This document shows, piece by piece, positions 52,135 through 58,747 of a DNA stretch of 64,000 bases; the first letter of the stretch is position 1, and each line of letters begins with the position of its first letter. This stretch comes from RGIG5579 sp045541915. GTDB lineage: Bacteria > Bacillota > Clostridia > Oscillospirales > SIG627. The notes under the pieces were generated by a model. It was not told the origin of the DNA and searched no databases. It saw only the letters and a list, made by a program, of their open reading frames with translations. The stretch is from NCBI GenBank assembly GCA_045541915.1, contig JAZQJZ010000039.1:1-64000 (forward strand), in the 5' to 3' direction. The translations under genes and the position numbers were made by a program.

Positions 52135-52929
52135 ATGAATGCAAAATCAAAAAAACCCGGTATTGTGATCGCCATTGTCTTGATCTGTCTTGCGGCGCTG
52201 TTTGTCCTTGCCAATTGCTTTACCATTGTAGAAGCCGGCCATACGGGCGTGGTTCTTACCTTGGGTAGGGTGAATGAGGCCGTTCTGTCCGAGGGCTTTC
52301 ACTTGAAAATTCCCTTTGCCCAGGAAGTGGTGCAGATCGACAACCGTATTTCCAAATTGGAAGTGAATACTGAGGCCTTTTCCAAGGACCTGCAGACCGT
52401 TTCCACCACCCTTGCCATCAACTATCGCGTGGATTCTGCCAAGAGCAGTGAGCTTTATCAAAACATCGGAAGAAATTATGAAACCGTTTTGGTGGTACCG
52501 GCGGTGAACGAGGTATTGAAGGCCATCACCGCCCGGTACACTGCCGAGGAGAGCGTAACCAACCGCGTGATCATTTCCGACGGGCTCATTTCCGGCTTGA
52601 ATGAAAAACTCAACGAGGAAGGGCTTTATGTGAACGATGTGAACATTATGAACTTCGACTTTTCCGAAGCGTTCATTACGGCCATTGAAGAAAAACAGGT
52701 GGCCCAGCAGCAGCTTTTAAAGGCCGAGACGGAAAAGCAAACTGCCATTACCAATGCCGAGGCAGAGGCAGAGACCATTCGCATCAAGGCTCAGGCTGAG
52801 GCGGAGGCCAACCGCATTGTCAGCGAATCCTTAAATGAGATCATCATTGAAAACAAGAAGATCGAAAAGTGGAACGGTCAGCTTCCTCAGGTAATGGGGG
52901 ATGCAGATCCGCTGATTGCCATTGAATAA
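52135..52929 (+). CDS. SPFH/prohibitin-domain membrane protein
   Basis: The 264-residue protein has one N-terminal membrane helix (GIVIAIVLICLAALFVLANC), followed by a band-7 domain (VEAGHTGVVLTLGRVNEAVL, VDNRISKLEV-like and YVNDVNIMNFDFSEAF). A coiled-coil region rich in Ala and Glu (EAEAETIRIKAQAEAEA) follows. Such proteins form membrane scaffold rings and have been tied to protein quality control. ATG 52135 is preferred: AGGAG ends nine bases before it, while ATG 52126 touches that site. It follows the dehydrogenase by 66 bases. Confidence 0.88.
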   Translation: MNAKSKKPGIVIAIVLICLAALFVLANCFTIVEAGHTGVVLTLGRVNEAVLSEGFHLKIPFAQEVVQIDNRISKLEVNTEAFSKDLQTVSTTLAINYRVDSAKSSELYQNIGRNYETVLVVPAVNEVLKAITARYTAEESVTNRVIISDGLISGLNEKLNEEGLYVNDVNIMNFDFSEAFITAIEEKQVAQQQLLKAETEKQTAITNAEAEAETIRIKAQAEAEANRIVSESLNEIIIENKKIEKWNGQLPQVMGDADPLIAIE

Positions 52930-52936
52930 AGACCAT

Positions 52937-52970
52937 AAAAAAGAGGTGTGAGAATTCACACCTCTTTTTT
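52937..52970. terminator. bidirectional terminator inside the MFS 3' end
   Basis: A 15-bp perfect stem, AAAAAAGAGGTGTGA (52937-52951) with TCACACCTCTTTTTT (52956-52970), has a GAAT loop. The leftward MFS gene runs into it: its last codons and stop TGA form one arm. Confidence 0.9.
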
Positions 52971-54149
52971 TGTTTTCACTTTGTTTTTCTTGTCAAAGCG
53001 CAGGTTTTCCCGTTCGGTGAACAGGATCATCAGAACCACGAAAAGGGCAAGATAGACGGGGTAAAAGGAAAGCTTTAGAGCGCCTGAAATCAAGCCGAAG
53101 ATGGAAGGCGCCACGGTGCTTCCCGTATAAGCTGCCGCCATTTGAATGCCCACAATGGCGTGGGAATTTTCCCGGCCGTAAAGGGTGGGCGTAGAGTGAA
53201 TGAGCGCCGGGTAAAAGGGCGCGCCGCCTACACCGGTGATCACAAGTCCCCAAAGGGCAAGGGTACTGCTCTTGGTGGGAAAAAGAAGGAGAAAAACCCC
53301 CAAGGCCATCAGAACCACACCGCTTCGCACCATATTCCGATCTCCCACCCGGTTTGCCACAAAGCCGGAAAAAAGTCTTCCCACGGTGATGCCCAGATAA
53401 AACATGGAGGCAAAGTGGGCGGCGGTAATTTCATCCACCCCTCGCACCGAAACCAGATAGGTGCTGGCCCAAAGACCGGCGGAGGTTTCCAATGCGCAGT
53501 AGCAGAAGAAGGCGATCATCGAGCCTTTCACTCCTTTGATCCTCAAGGCATCAAAAAAGGAAAGATCGGATTCTTCCTCCTCTCTCATTTCCTTTTTGGG
53601 AAAGGTCTTTTTCCAGAGGGGAAGGGTGAGAAACAAAAAGGCGCAAAGAACAAACTGAATGAGGGAAACGGTGCTGTATCCTACTTCCCACCCGCGGGTG
53701 GAGGAAAGGGCCCAGCCCATAATATACGGGCTGATGGTGGCGCCCACGCCCCAGAAGCAGTGAAGCCAGTTCATATGGCTGGATTTGTAATGAAGGGCCA
53801 CAAAATTGTTTAAGGCGGCATCTACCGCGCCGGCACCCAAGCCGTAAGGCACTGCCAAGAGGCACAGGGCAAGGTAGGAGGAGGCCCGGGAAAAGCCAAA
53901 GAGGGCCACGGCGGTGAGAAGAACGCTAAAGGCGGTGACCTTTTCCGTTCCCAGCTTTTTGGTGACAGAGTCGGCAAAAAGACTGGCAAAGACCGTTCCG
54001 GAAGAAATGATCATAGAAACAAATCCCGCCCAGGATAAGGGTGCGCCGATCTCCAGGGACATCACCGGCCAGGCGGAGCCCAGCAGGGAATCCGGAAGCC
54101 CCAGACTGATAAATGAAAGATAAATAATGGCAAGAAGAAGCGAATACAT
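52956..54149 (-). CDS. MFS transporter
   Basis: The 397-residue protein has about twelve hydrophobic helices. The MFS signature region is visible after the second helix (FASLFADSVTKKLGTEKVT) and in the second half (GRLFSGFVANRVGDRNMVRSG). It resembles FucP-like sugar or drug MFS proteins. The position beside an AraC regulator and sugar-modifying genes suggests sugar import, but the substrate is not shown. The stop lies in the terminator stem. The ATG has AAAGGAT upstream. Confidence 0.87.
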   Translation of the reverse strand: MYSLLLAIIYLSFISLGLPDSLLGSAWPVMSLEIGAPLSWAGFVSMIISSGTVFASLFADSVTKKLGTEKVTAFSVLLTAVALFGFSRASSYLALCLLAVPYGLGAGAVDAALNNFVALHYKSSHMNWLHCFWGVGATISPYIMGWALSSTRGWEVGYSTVSLIQFVLCAFLFLTLPLWKKTFPKKEMREEEESDLSFFDALRIKGVKGSMIAFFCYCALETSAGLWASTYLVSVRGVDEITAAHFASMFYLGITVGRLFSGFVANRVGDRNMVRSGVVLMALGVFLLLFPTKSSTLALWGLVITGVGGAPFYPALIHSTPTLYGRENSHAIVGIQMAAAYTGSTVAPSIFGLISGALKLSFYPVYLALFVVLMILFTERENLRFDKKNKVKTKKEV

Positions 54150-54191
54150 AAAAGATCCTTTCTTTTTGATAAAGGGAAAACTGTCCCTATT

Positions 54192-54220
54192 ATGATACGG
54201 TTCACGCCTTTTTTTGTCAA
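54192..54220 (-). promoter_or_regulatory. promoter of the MFS transporter
   Basis: On the minus strand TTGACA (54215-54220), 17 bases and TATCAT (54192-54197) lie 43 bases before the start. The -35 box overlaps the end of the AraC gene, so AraC readthrough would also express the transporter. Confidence 0.65.
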
Positions 54221-54978
54221 CCGATTTTTTGCCCCTCCTGGTACAACCTTCGGTAACCGGAGGGAGTGTGCCCGGTTCTTTTTTTGAACAGACGGGAAAA
54301 GTAATTGCCGTCGGAAAAGCCGGTCATTTGGGCGATCTCCTCCATGGAATAAAGGCCCTGCACCAAAAAAAGCTTTGCCTGATCCACCCTCAGATCAATC
54401 AGATAATCGATGATGGATCTTCCCGTTTCCTTTTTAAAGACCGTTTCGCAGTAGATGGGGGAAAAGTAGGTTTCCTCCGCAATGTCATCCAGGGTGATCC
54501 TATTTTCCAGATTCTGATGAAGATAAGACACGATCTTCTGCACCAGAGGATTGGTTTCCCGGGAGGTGATCTGGTCCTTCAGAGCCAAAAGGAGATTTAA
54601 GATCAGAAGCTTTGTTTTCTCTGTGGTGTTGGGAAGGTAGTTTTCCTTTTGCTCCTCGTCAAAAGCAGAAAGAAGAAAGAGGATCTCCCGGTTCACACCC
54701 CCCTGAATGAAAGAGGGAAGCTGGGGAAAGCCCTCCCCAAGAAAGTTGAAGCTGACATAATCCGAAGGAGAGGCCCCTTCCTTTCGGCTTCGCATGGTGC
54801 CGGGAGGAAGGCAGATCACATCGCCCCCTTGCACCAAAAGTTTCCGGTCGCCCAGGGAATATTCCAGTTCCCCTTTTAAGACCAGGGTCAATTCGGTATA
54901 GGAAATGGCCTTTTTTCTGATTTTGACCGCCCGCCCGTTCTGGCGGTGCCGGGCGAGGATAATAGAATGGATCTCCAT
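54217..54978 (-). CDS. AraC-family transcriptional regulator
   Basis: The 253-residue regulator has an N-terminal cupin-like sensing domain (LVLKGELEYSLGDRKLLVQG) and a C-terminal double HTH: RITLDDIAEETYFSPIYC with FKKETGRSIIDYL, then MEEIAQMTGFSDGNYFSRLF with TGHTPSGYRRL. It is divergent from the sugar operon at 55099, whose promoter has a good -10 but a poor -35, consistent with activation by this protein. No clear ribosome site precedes its ATG. Confidence 0.9.
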   Translation of the reverse strand: MEIHSIILARHRQNGRAVKIRKKAISYTELTLVLKGELEYSLGDRKLLVQGGDVICLPPGTMRSRKEGASPSDYVSFNFLGEGFPQLPSFIQGGVNREILFLLSAFDEEQKENYLPNTTEKTKLLILNLLLALKDQITSRETNPLVQKIVSYLHQNLENRITLDDIAEETYFSPIYCETVFKKETGRSIIDYLIDLRVDQAKLFLVQGLYSMEEIAQMTGFSDGNYFSRLFKKRTGHTPSGYRRLYQEGQKIG

Positions 54979-55021
54979 ATTAAGATTGTGCTAATCCTTT
55001 CTCCAAAACATAAGATTATCT

Positions 55022-55050
55022 ATTTATTTGCATTAAAAATGTACTATAAT
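55022..55050 (+). promoter_or_regulatory. activator-type promoter of the sugar operon
   Basis: A consensus TATAAT (55045-55050) is found 48 bases before the start, but the sequence 17 bases upstream (ATTTAT, 55022-55027) is a poor -35. Activation by the divergent AraC protein is plausible. Confidence 0.5.
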
Positions 55051-55098
55051 GAGAATAACACAAACGGAAAAAAAGTCAAGTGGTTTCAAGGAGGAATT

Positions 55099-55956
55099 AT
55101 GATCCGACTGGCAGCATTTGCGGATGAAGCCAATCCTTCTCTGCAAAAACAGATTCTGGCGCTGAAAAGAAATGGCATTTCCATGATCGAATTGAGAGGT
55201 CTGGACGGGGTAAATATTTCCAAAATCAGCCTGGAGGACGCAAAAAATTATGCCCGTCTTTTAAAGGACGAGGGCATTGAAGTTTGGTCCATCGGCTCTC
55301 CCGTTGGCAAAATTGACATTGCAAATCCCTTTTCCGAAACGGAGGAGGAATTGAGACATATCTGCCGCCTGGCCAACATTTTCGGCACCTCAAGGATCCG
55401 TATGTTCAGCTTCAAAAATGCCGAGGGTCAGGGCGAAAAGGTGGTGGAAAACCTGAAGAAAATGGTTTCCATTGCCAAGGAATTCTCTTGCGATCTTTAC
55501 CACGAAAACGAAAAGAAGATCTTTGGGGAGAAGGCCAAGGATGTAACGCTTCTTTTGGATCGGGTAGAGGGATTGAAATCCATCTATGACCCGGCAAACT
55601 ACATTGAAGTGGGCGAGGATCCGGAAATGACCCTTTCTGCCTTGGCACCCAGAGCCGATTACTATCACATTAAGGACGCTCTTCTGGAAACCGGTCAGAT
55701 CGTACCGGCTGGCCAGGGCGACGGGCGGATCCTTCAGCTGATAAAAAGCATTTCGCCGGAGAAAGATGTGACCTTGACCCTGGAGCCCCATCTTGCCATC
55801 TTTGACGGCTTTGCGCAAATCGACGAATCCCAATTAAAGAATAAATATGTATTTCCCGATAACGAAACCTCCTTCGATGCGGCAGTAAGCGCCTTAAAAC
55901 AGGTGCTGGGTGAAGCCGGCTACGAGGAAAATGAGAAAGGATGGAACAGAAAATGA
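55099..55956 (+). CDS. sugar phosphate isomerase/epimerase-like TIM barrel 1
   Basis: The 285-residue cytosolic protein matches the xylose isomerase-like TIM-barrel superfamily. It starts MIRLAAFADEANP, has IEVWSIGSPVGKIDI, FGTSRIRMFSF, a barrel strand with YHENEKKIFG and LEPHLAIFDGF near the end, placing the acidic metal ligands. ATG 55099 with AAGGAGG upstream is clear. It is first of three genes and overlaps the next start as ATGA. Confidence 0.85.
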   Translation: MIRLAAFADEANPSLQKQILALKRNGISMIELRGLDGVNISKISLEDAKNYARLLKDEGIEVWSIGSPVGKIDIANPFSETEEELRHICRLANIFGTSRIRMFSFKNAEGQGEKVVENLKKMVSIAKEFSCDLYHENEKKIFGEKAKDVTLLLDRVEGLKSIYDPANYIEVGEDPEMTLSALAPRADYYHIKDALLETGQIVPAGQGDGRILQLIKSISPEKDVTLTLEPHLAIFDGFAQIDESQLKNKYVFPDNETSFDAAVSALKQVLGEAGYEENEKGWNRK

Positions 55957-56729
55957 ATGCAGGACTGAATCTTTATTCTCTGCGCAAGCTTATTACAACC
56001 GAAGAGGATTTTCTGGCAACCGCCAAAAAATTAAAGCAGATGGGATATTCTTATCTCCAGTATTCCGGCGCCGAATTCGACCCGGAGCGGATCCGCAGAG
56101 TCAGCCAGGAGACCTCTCTTCCCGTGGTACTCACTCACGTGCCCTACGATCGCATCATCAACGATACGGAAAAGCTTATGGAGGAGCACCAGGTGTTCGG
56201 TTGCCACAACATCGGTCTTGGTATGGTTCCCTTCTCCCTTTGCCGGGAGACCAAACAGTGCCTGGAGGCCATTGAGAAAATGGAAAAGGCCGCAGAAAAA
56301 ATGGAAAAAGCCGGCTTCCACTTCTTCTATCACAACCATCACTTGGAATTTTTCCGGATCGACGGCAGAACCTATTTTGACCGTCTCATCGAGGAAGCGC
56401 CTCACTTGAATTTCACGCTTGATACCTATTGGGTGCAAAACGGCGGCGGCGATATTTTGAAAATGATAGATCGCCTGGCCGGCAGAATCGGCTGTGTCCA
56501 TTTAAAGGATTACACCGTGGGAATCCCGATCCAGAAGCCGGACGAAAAAAAGATGGTTCCCGTATTTGCTCCGGTGGGCAGCGGAAGCCTTGATTTCCCC
56601 ACCATTGTGGAAAAAATGAAAGCGGCCGGCACTCAGTATTTTCTTGTGGAGCAGGACAATGCAGTGTTCTATCCCGATCCTCTGGGTCAGGTGGAAGAGA
56701 GTATTCGCTATATCAGAGAGGAGCTTTAA
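55953..56729 (+). CDS. sugar phosphate isomerase/epimerase-like TIM barrel 2
   Basis: The 258-residue protein is a second TIM barrel of the same superfamily. Landmarks are GLNLYSLRKL, FHFFYHNHHLEF, LNFTLDTYWVQNGG and VHLKDYTVG, then YFLVEQDNAVF, providing the metal-binding Glu, Asp and His. ATG 55953 overlaps the upstream stop in ATGA form and is preferred; ATG 55941 would add four residues. Its partner genes suggest that it acts on a keto-sugar or a glycoside intermediate. Confidence 0.85.
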   Translation: MNAGLNLYSLRKLITTEEDFLATAKKLKQMGYSYLQYSGAEFDPERIRRVSQETSLPVVLTHVPYDRIINDTEKLMEEHQVFGCHNIGLGMVPFSLCRETKQCLEAIEKMEKAAEKMEKAGFHFFYHNHHLEFFRIDGRTYFDRLIEEAPHLNFTLDTYWVQNGGGDILKMIDRLAGRIGCVHLKDYTVGIPIQKPDEKKMVPVFAPVGSGSLDFPTIVEKMKAAGTQYFLVEQDNAVFYPDPLGQVEESIRYIREEL

Positions 56730-56732
56730 AAA

Positions 56733-57902
56733 ATGGAAAAGGTACGTTACGGCATCATCGGCCTTGGAAACCAGGGCAGCACCTACAATTTGAAGATTTT
56801 TGACAGAGACAAGGTGGAAAACGGAGTGGTCACCGCCCTTTGCGATAACGATCCGGAAAAGATCCGCATCATGAAGGAAAAGACCCAAAACCAATCCATC
56901 ACCTATTTTGAAGACTATAAGGAAATGCTCGACTCCGGCCTTTGCGATGCGGTTTTAATTGAAACGCCCCATTACATTCACCCGGAAATCTCGATGGAGT
57001 GCTTCAAGCGCGGTATTCATGTGCTCTGCGAAAAGCCGGCAGGCGTTTATGCCGACCAGGTACGGGAAATGAACGAAGCAGCCGAAAAGACCAATTCCCT
57101 TTTCGGTATGATGTTCAATCAGAGAACCAATTGCAACTATCGGAAAATGAGAGAAATGGTCCTGGGCGGTGAAATCGGAGAAATTCAGAGAATCACCTGG
57201 ATCATCACCGACTGGTTCCGCACTCAGACCTATTACGATTTAGGTCAGTGGAGAGCCACCTGGTCCGGAGAGGGCGGCGGCGTTCTCATCAACCAGGCTC
57301 CTCACCAGCTGGATCTGGTGCAGTGGATCATCGGTCAAAGCCCCAAATCGGTCAACGGCTTCTGCAAGTACGGACACTGGCACGATGTAGAGGTGGAGGA
57401 CGAGGTTACCGCATATCTGGAATATGAAAACGGCGCCACCGGTGTGTTCATCACCACCACCGGCGAAGCACCCGGCACCAACCGCCTGGAAATTTCCGGC
57501 ACCAAGGGAAAGCTTCTCTGCGAAGGGAAGAATTTGATGTTCTATCGCAATGCCCAGGATAGCCGGGAGTACTCCAAAACCTCCCCGGAAGCCCATAAAA
57601 AGCCTGATGTGGAAGTGATCGAAGTGGAGACCGACGGCAAGAATCCCAAGCACGCCGGCATTATCAATAACTTTACCAATGCCATTCTGGGCAAGGAAGA
57701 GCTCTTTGTGGATGGCAGAGAGGGAATCCGCGGCGTGGAGCTGATGAACGCCATCGAATATTCCGGCTGGATGGGCGGCATCAAGGTCACCCTTCCCGTG
57801 GACGGCAAACAGTACCTGGAGGAATTGAACCGCCGCAGAGCCACCTCCCGTGTGAAGGAAAAGGTGGAGGCCAAGGTTCTGGATACCTCCAACAGCTATT
57901 AA
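56733..57902 (+). CDS. Gfo/Idh/MocA-family oxidoreductase
   Basis: The 389-residue protein has the N-terminal Rossmann motif YGIIGLGNQGSTYN, the family EKP motif in VLCEKPAGVYA, and a C-terminal substrate domain with GGGVLINQAPHQLDLVQWI, where the H-x-x-D pair is catalytic in relatives. These enzymes oxidise or reduce sugars using NAD(P), often at carbon 3. GAGGAG precedes the ATG. It is the last gene of the operon; its terminator is the left copy flanking cassette 2. Confidence 0.9.
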   Translation: MEKVRYGIIGLGNQGSTYNLKIFDRDKVENGVVTALCDNDPEKIRIMKEKTQNQSITYFEDYKEMLDSGLCDAVLIETPHYIHPEISMECFKRGIHVLCEKPAGVYADQVREMNEAAEKTNSLFGMMFNQRTNCNYRKMREMVLGGEIGEIQRITWIITDWFRTQTYYDLGQWRATWSGEGGGVLINQAPHQLDLVQWIIGQSPKSVNGFCKYGHWHDVEVEDEVTAYLEYENGATGVFITTTGEAPGTNRLEISGTKGKLLCEGKNLMFYRNAQDSREYSKTSPEAHKKPDVEVIEVETDGKNPKHAGIINNFTNAILGKEELFVDGREGIRGVELMNAIEYSGWMGGIKVTLPVDGKQYLEELNRRRATSRVKEKVEAKVLDTSNSY

Positions 57903-57905
57903 AAT

Positions 57906-57939
57906 AAAAAGATGTGTGGAAAATCCACACATCTTTTTT
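57906..57939. terminator. cassette 2 left terminator
   Basis: AAAAA, stem GATGTGTGGA (57911-57920), loop AAA, TCCACACATC (57924-57933) and six T form a strong bidirectional terminator. The same 34 bases occur at 58704-58737 in the same orientation. The SLOG2 stop lies in the T-run. Confidence 0.92.
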
Positions 57940-58390
57940 ATATTTTCTCCAGTGGAAAGCTTCCCAAGTTGATAATTTTAATGTTTTTCTTTTTTGCTTT
58001 TTCAATATAAGTGTAGGTGTTGGAAATAGGATTTTCTAAAAAGCAAACAATAAAATCAACGCGGTTCAGCATAAAATGGTTTCGTTTGGAGATTGCAAAG
58101 CGTTTTGGCGTTTTTGAAATGCAGTCGGGAAAAATGGTTTTTTGGAGGTCATAATAAATGGAATTCTTTTTTTGATTTAAATAGGCTAACACCACCTTGA
58201 TTTCAATGCTGTGTTTTTCTTCAAGGGAGCATAAAACTTCATAAGCAGTTTTGTCAAATCTTCCGTGAGTACCTACGAAAAAAGTATGAACATTTTCATT
58301 GATAATCAAATTTTCAATCACTGAAAATAAGGCTTTTCTCAAATCATCTGGACAATTTCTATGTCCGAAAAAAGCACACGCCGCCATCAT
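57938..58390 (-). CDS. FGHRN protein of cassette 2, SLOG/DUF1273-like (SLOG2)
   Basis: The 150-residue product begins MMAACAFFGHRNCPDD, then VHTFFVGTHGRFDKTAYEVL. The C-terminal half has AISKRNHFMLNRVDFIVCF and SNTYTYIEKAKKKNIKIINL. The layout equals SLOG1 though overall identity is low, so they are distant relatives. The polar residues of FGHRN and RNxxM are the likely ligand site. It is AT-rich, with codons (AAA, TTT, AAT) unlike neighbours, which suggests transfer. The start has AGAGGTGAT upstream; a second ATG is next to it. Function is unknown. Confidence 0.7.
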   Translation of the reverse strand: MMAACAFFGHRNCPDDLRKALFSVIENLIINENVHTFFVGTHGRFDKTAYEVLCSLEEKHSIEIKVVLAYLNQKKNSIYYDLQKTIFPDCISKTPKRFAISKRNHFMLNRVDFIVCFLENPISNTYTYIEKAKKKNIKIINLGSFPLEKI

Positions 58391-58411
58391 ATCACCTCTT
58401 TTATTCCATCC

Positions 58412-58440
58412 ATTTTAAGGGAATTCCCCTTAAAAGTCAA
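58412..58440 (-). promoter_or_regulatory. promoter of SLOG2
   Basis: On the minus strand TTGACT (58435-58440), a 17-base spacer and TAAAAT (58412-58417) lie 22 bases before the start codon region. Confidence 0.75.
58415..58433. promoter_or_regulatory. candidate XRE2 operator 1
   Basis: TTAAGGG, five bases, CCCTTAA form a perfect 7-bp palindrome that fills the spacer between the -35 and -10 boxes of SLOG2 and touches the -10. A repressor bound here would block RNA polymerase. Confidence 0.7.
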
Positions 58441-58451
58441 TAAGGCATCAT

Positions 58452-58460
58452 CCCTTAAGG
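58452..58460. promoter_or_regulatory. candidate XRE2 operator 2
   Basis: CCCTTAAGG repeats the half-site CCCTTAA of operator 1 and lies just upstream of a CATAAT (58461-58466) that could be the -10 box of XRE2. This suggests autoregulation. Confidence 0.5.
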
Positions 58461-58487
58461 CATAATTTATTAGAAGGGGTGATAAGG

Positions 58488-58700
58488 ATGTTTCATAGAA
58501 TTCGCGATTTGCGCGAGGACCGGGATCTGACGCAAACACAATTGGCCCGGTATTTGCAAATTCATCAAACAACTTATTCCGATTATGAAATTGGGAATTT
58601 GAATGTTCCCGTGGACATTCTCATCAAATTGGCAAAGTTTTATGATACCAGCGTTGATTATCTTGTGGAATTGACAAACGAAGCCAAGCCATATCGATAA
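58488..58700 (+). CDS. XRE-family regulator of cassette 2 (XRE2)
   Basis: The 70-residue protein is essentially one HTH_3 domain: FHRIRDLREDRDLTQTQLARYL, recognition helix TTYSDYEIGN and PVDILIKLAKFYDTSVDYLVEL. ATG 58488 has AGAAGGGG eight bases upstream. It is divergent from SLOG2 across a 97-base gap that contains both candidate operators. Compared with XRE1 it lacks the C-terminal tail, so the two regulators are not simple copies. Confidence 0.88.
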   Translation: MFHRIRDLREDRDLTQTQLARYLQIHQTTYSDYEIGNLNVPVDILIKLAKFYDTSVDYLVELTNEAKPYR

Positions 58701-58703
58701 AAC

Positions 58704-58739
58704 AAAAAGATGTGTGGAAAATCCACACATCTTTTTTTT
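58704..58739. terminator. cassette 2 right terminator
   Basis: An exact repeat of the 34-base left terminator (stem 58709-58718 with 58722-58731) with two more T. It lies between convergent XRE2 and the DUF4838 gene. Confidence 0.92.
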
Positions 58740-58747
58740 GCTTTGGT

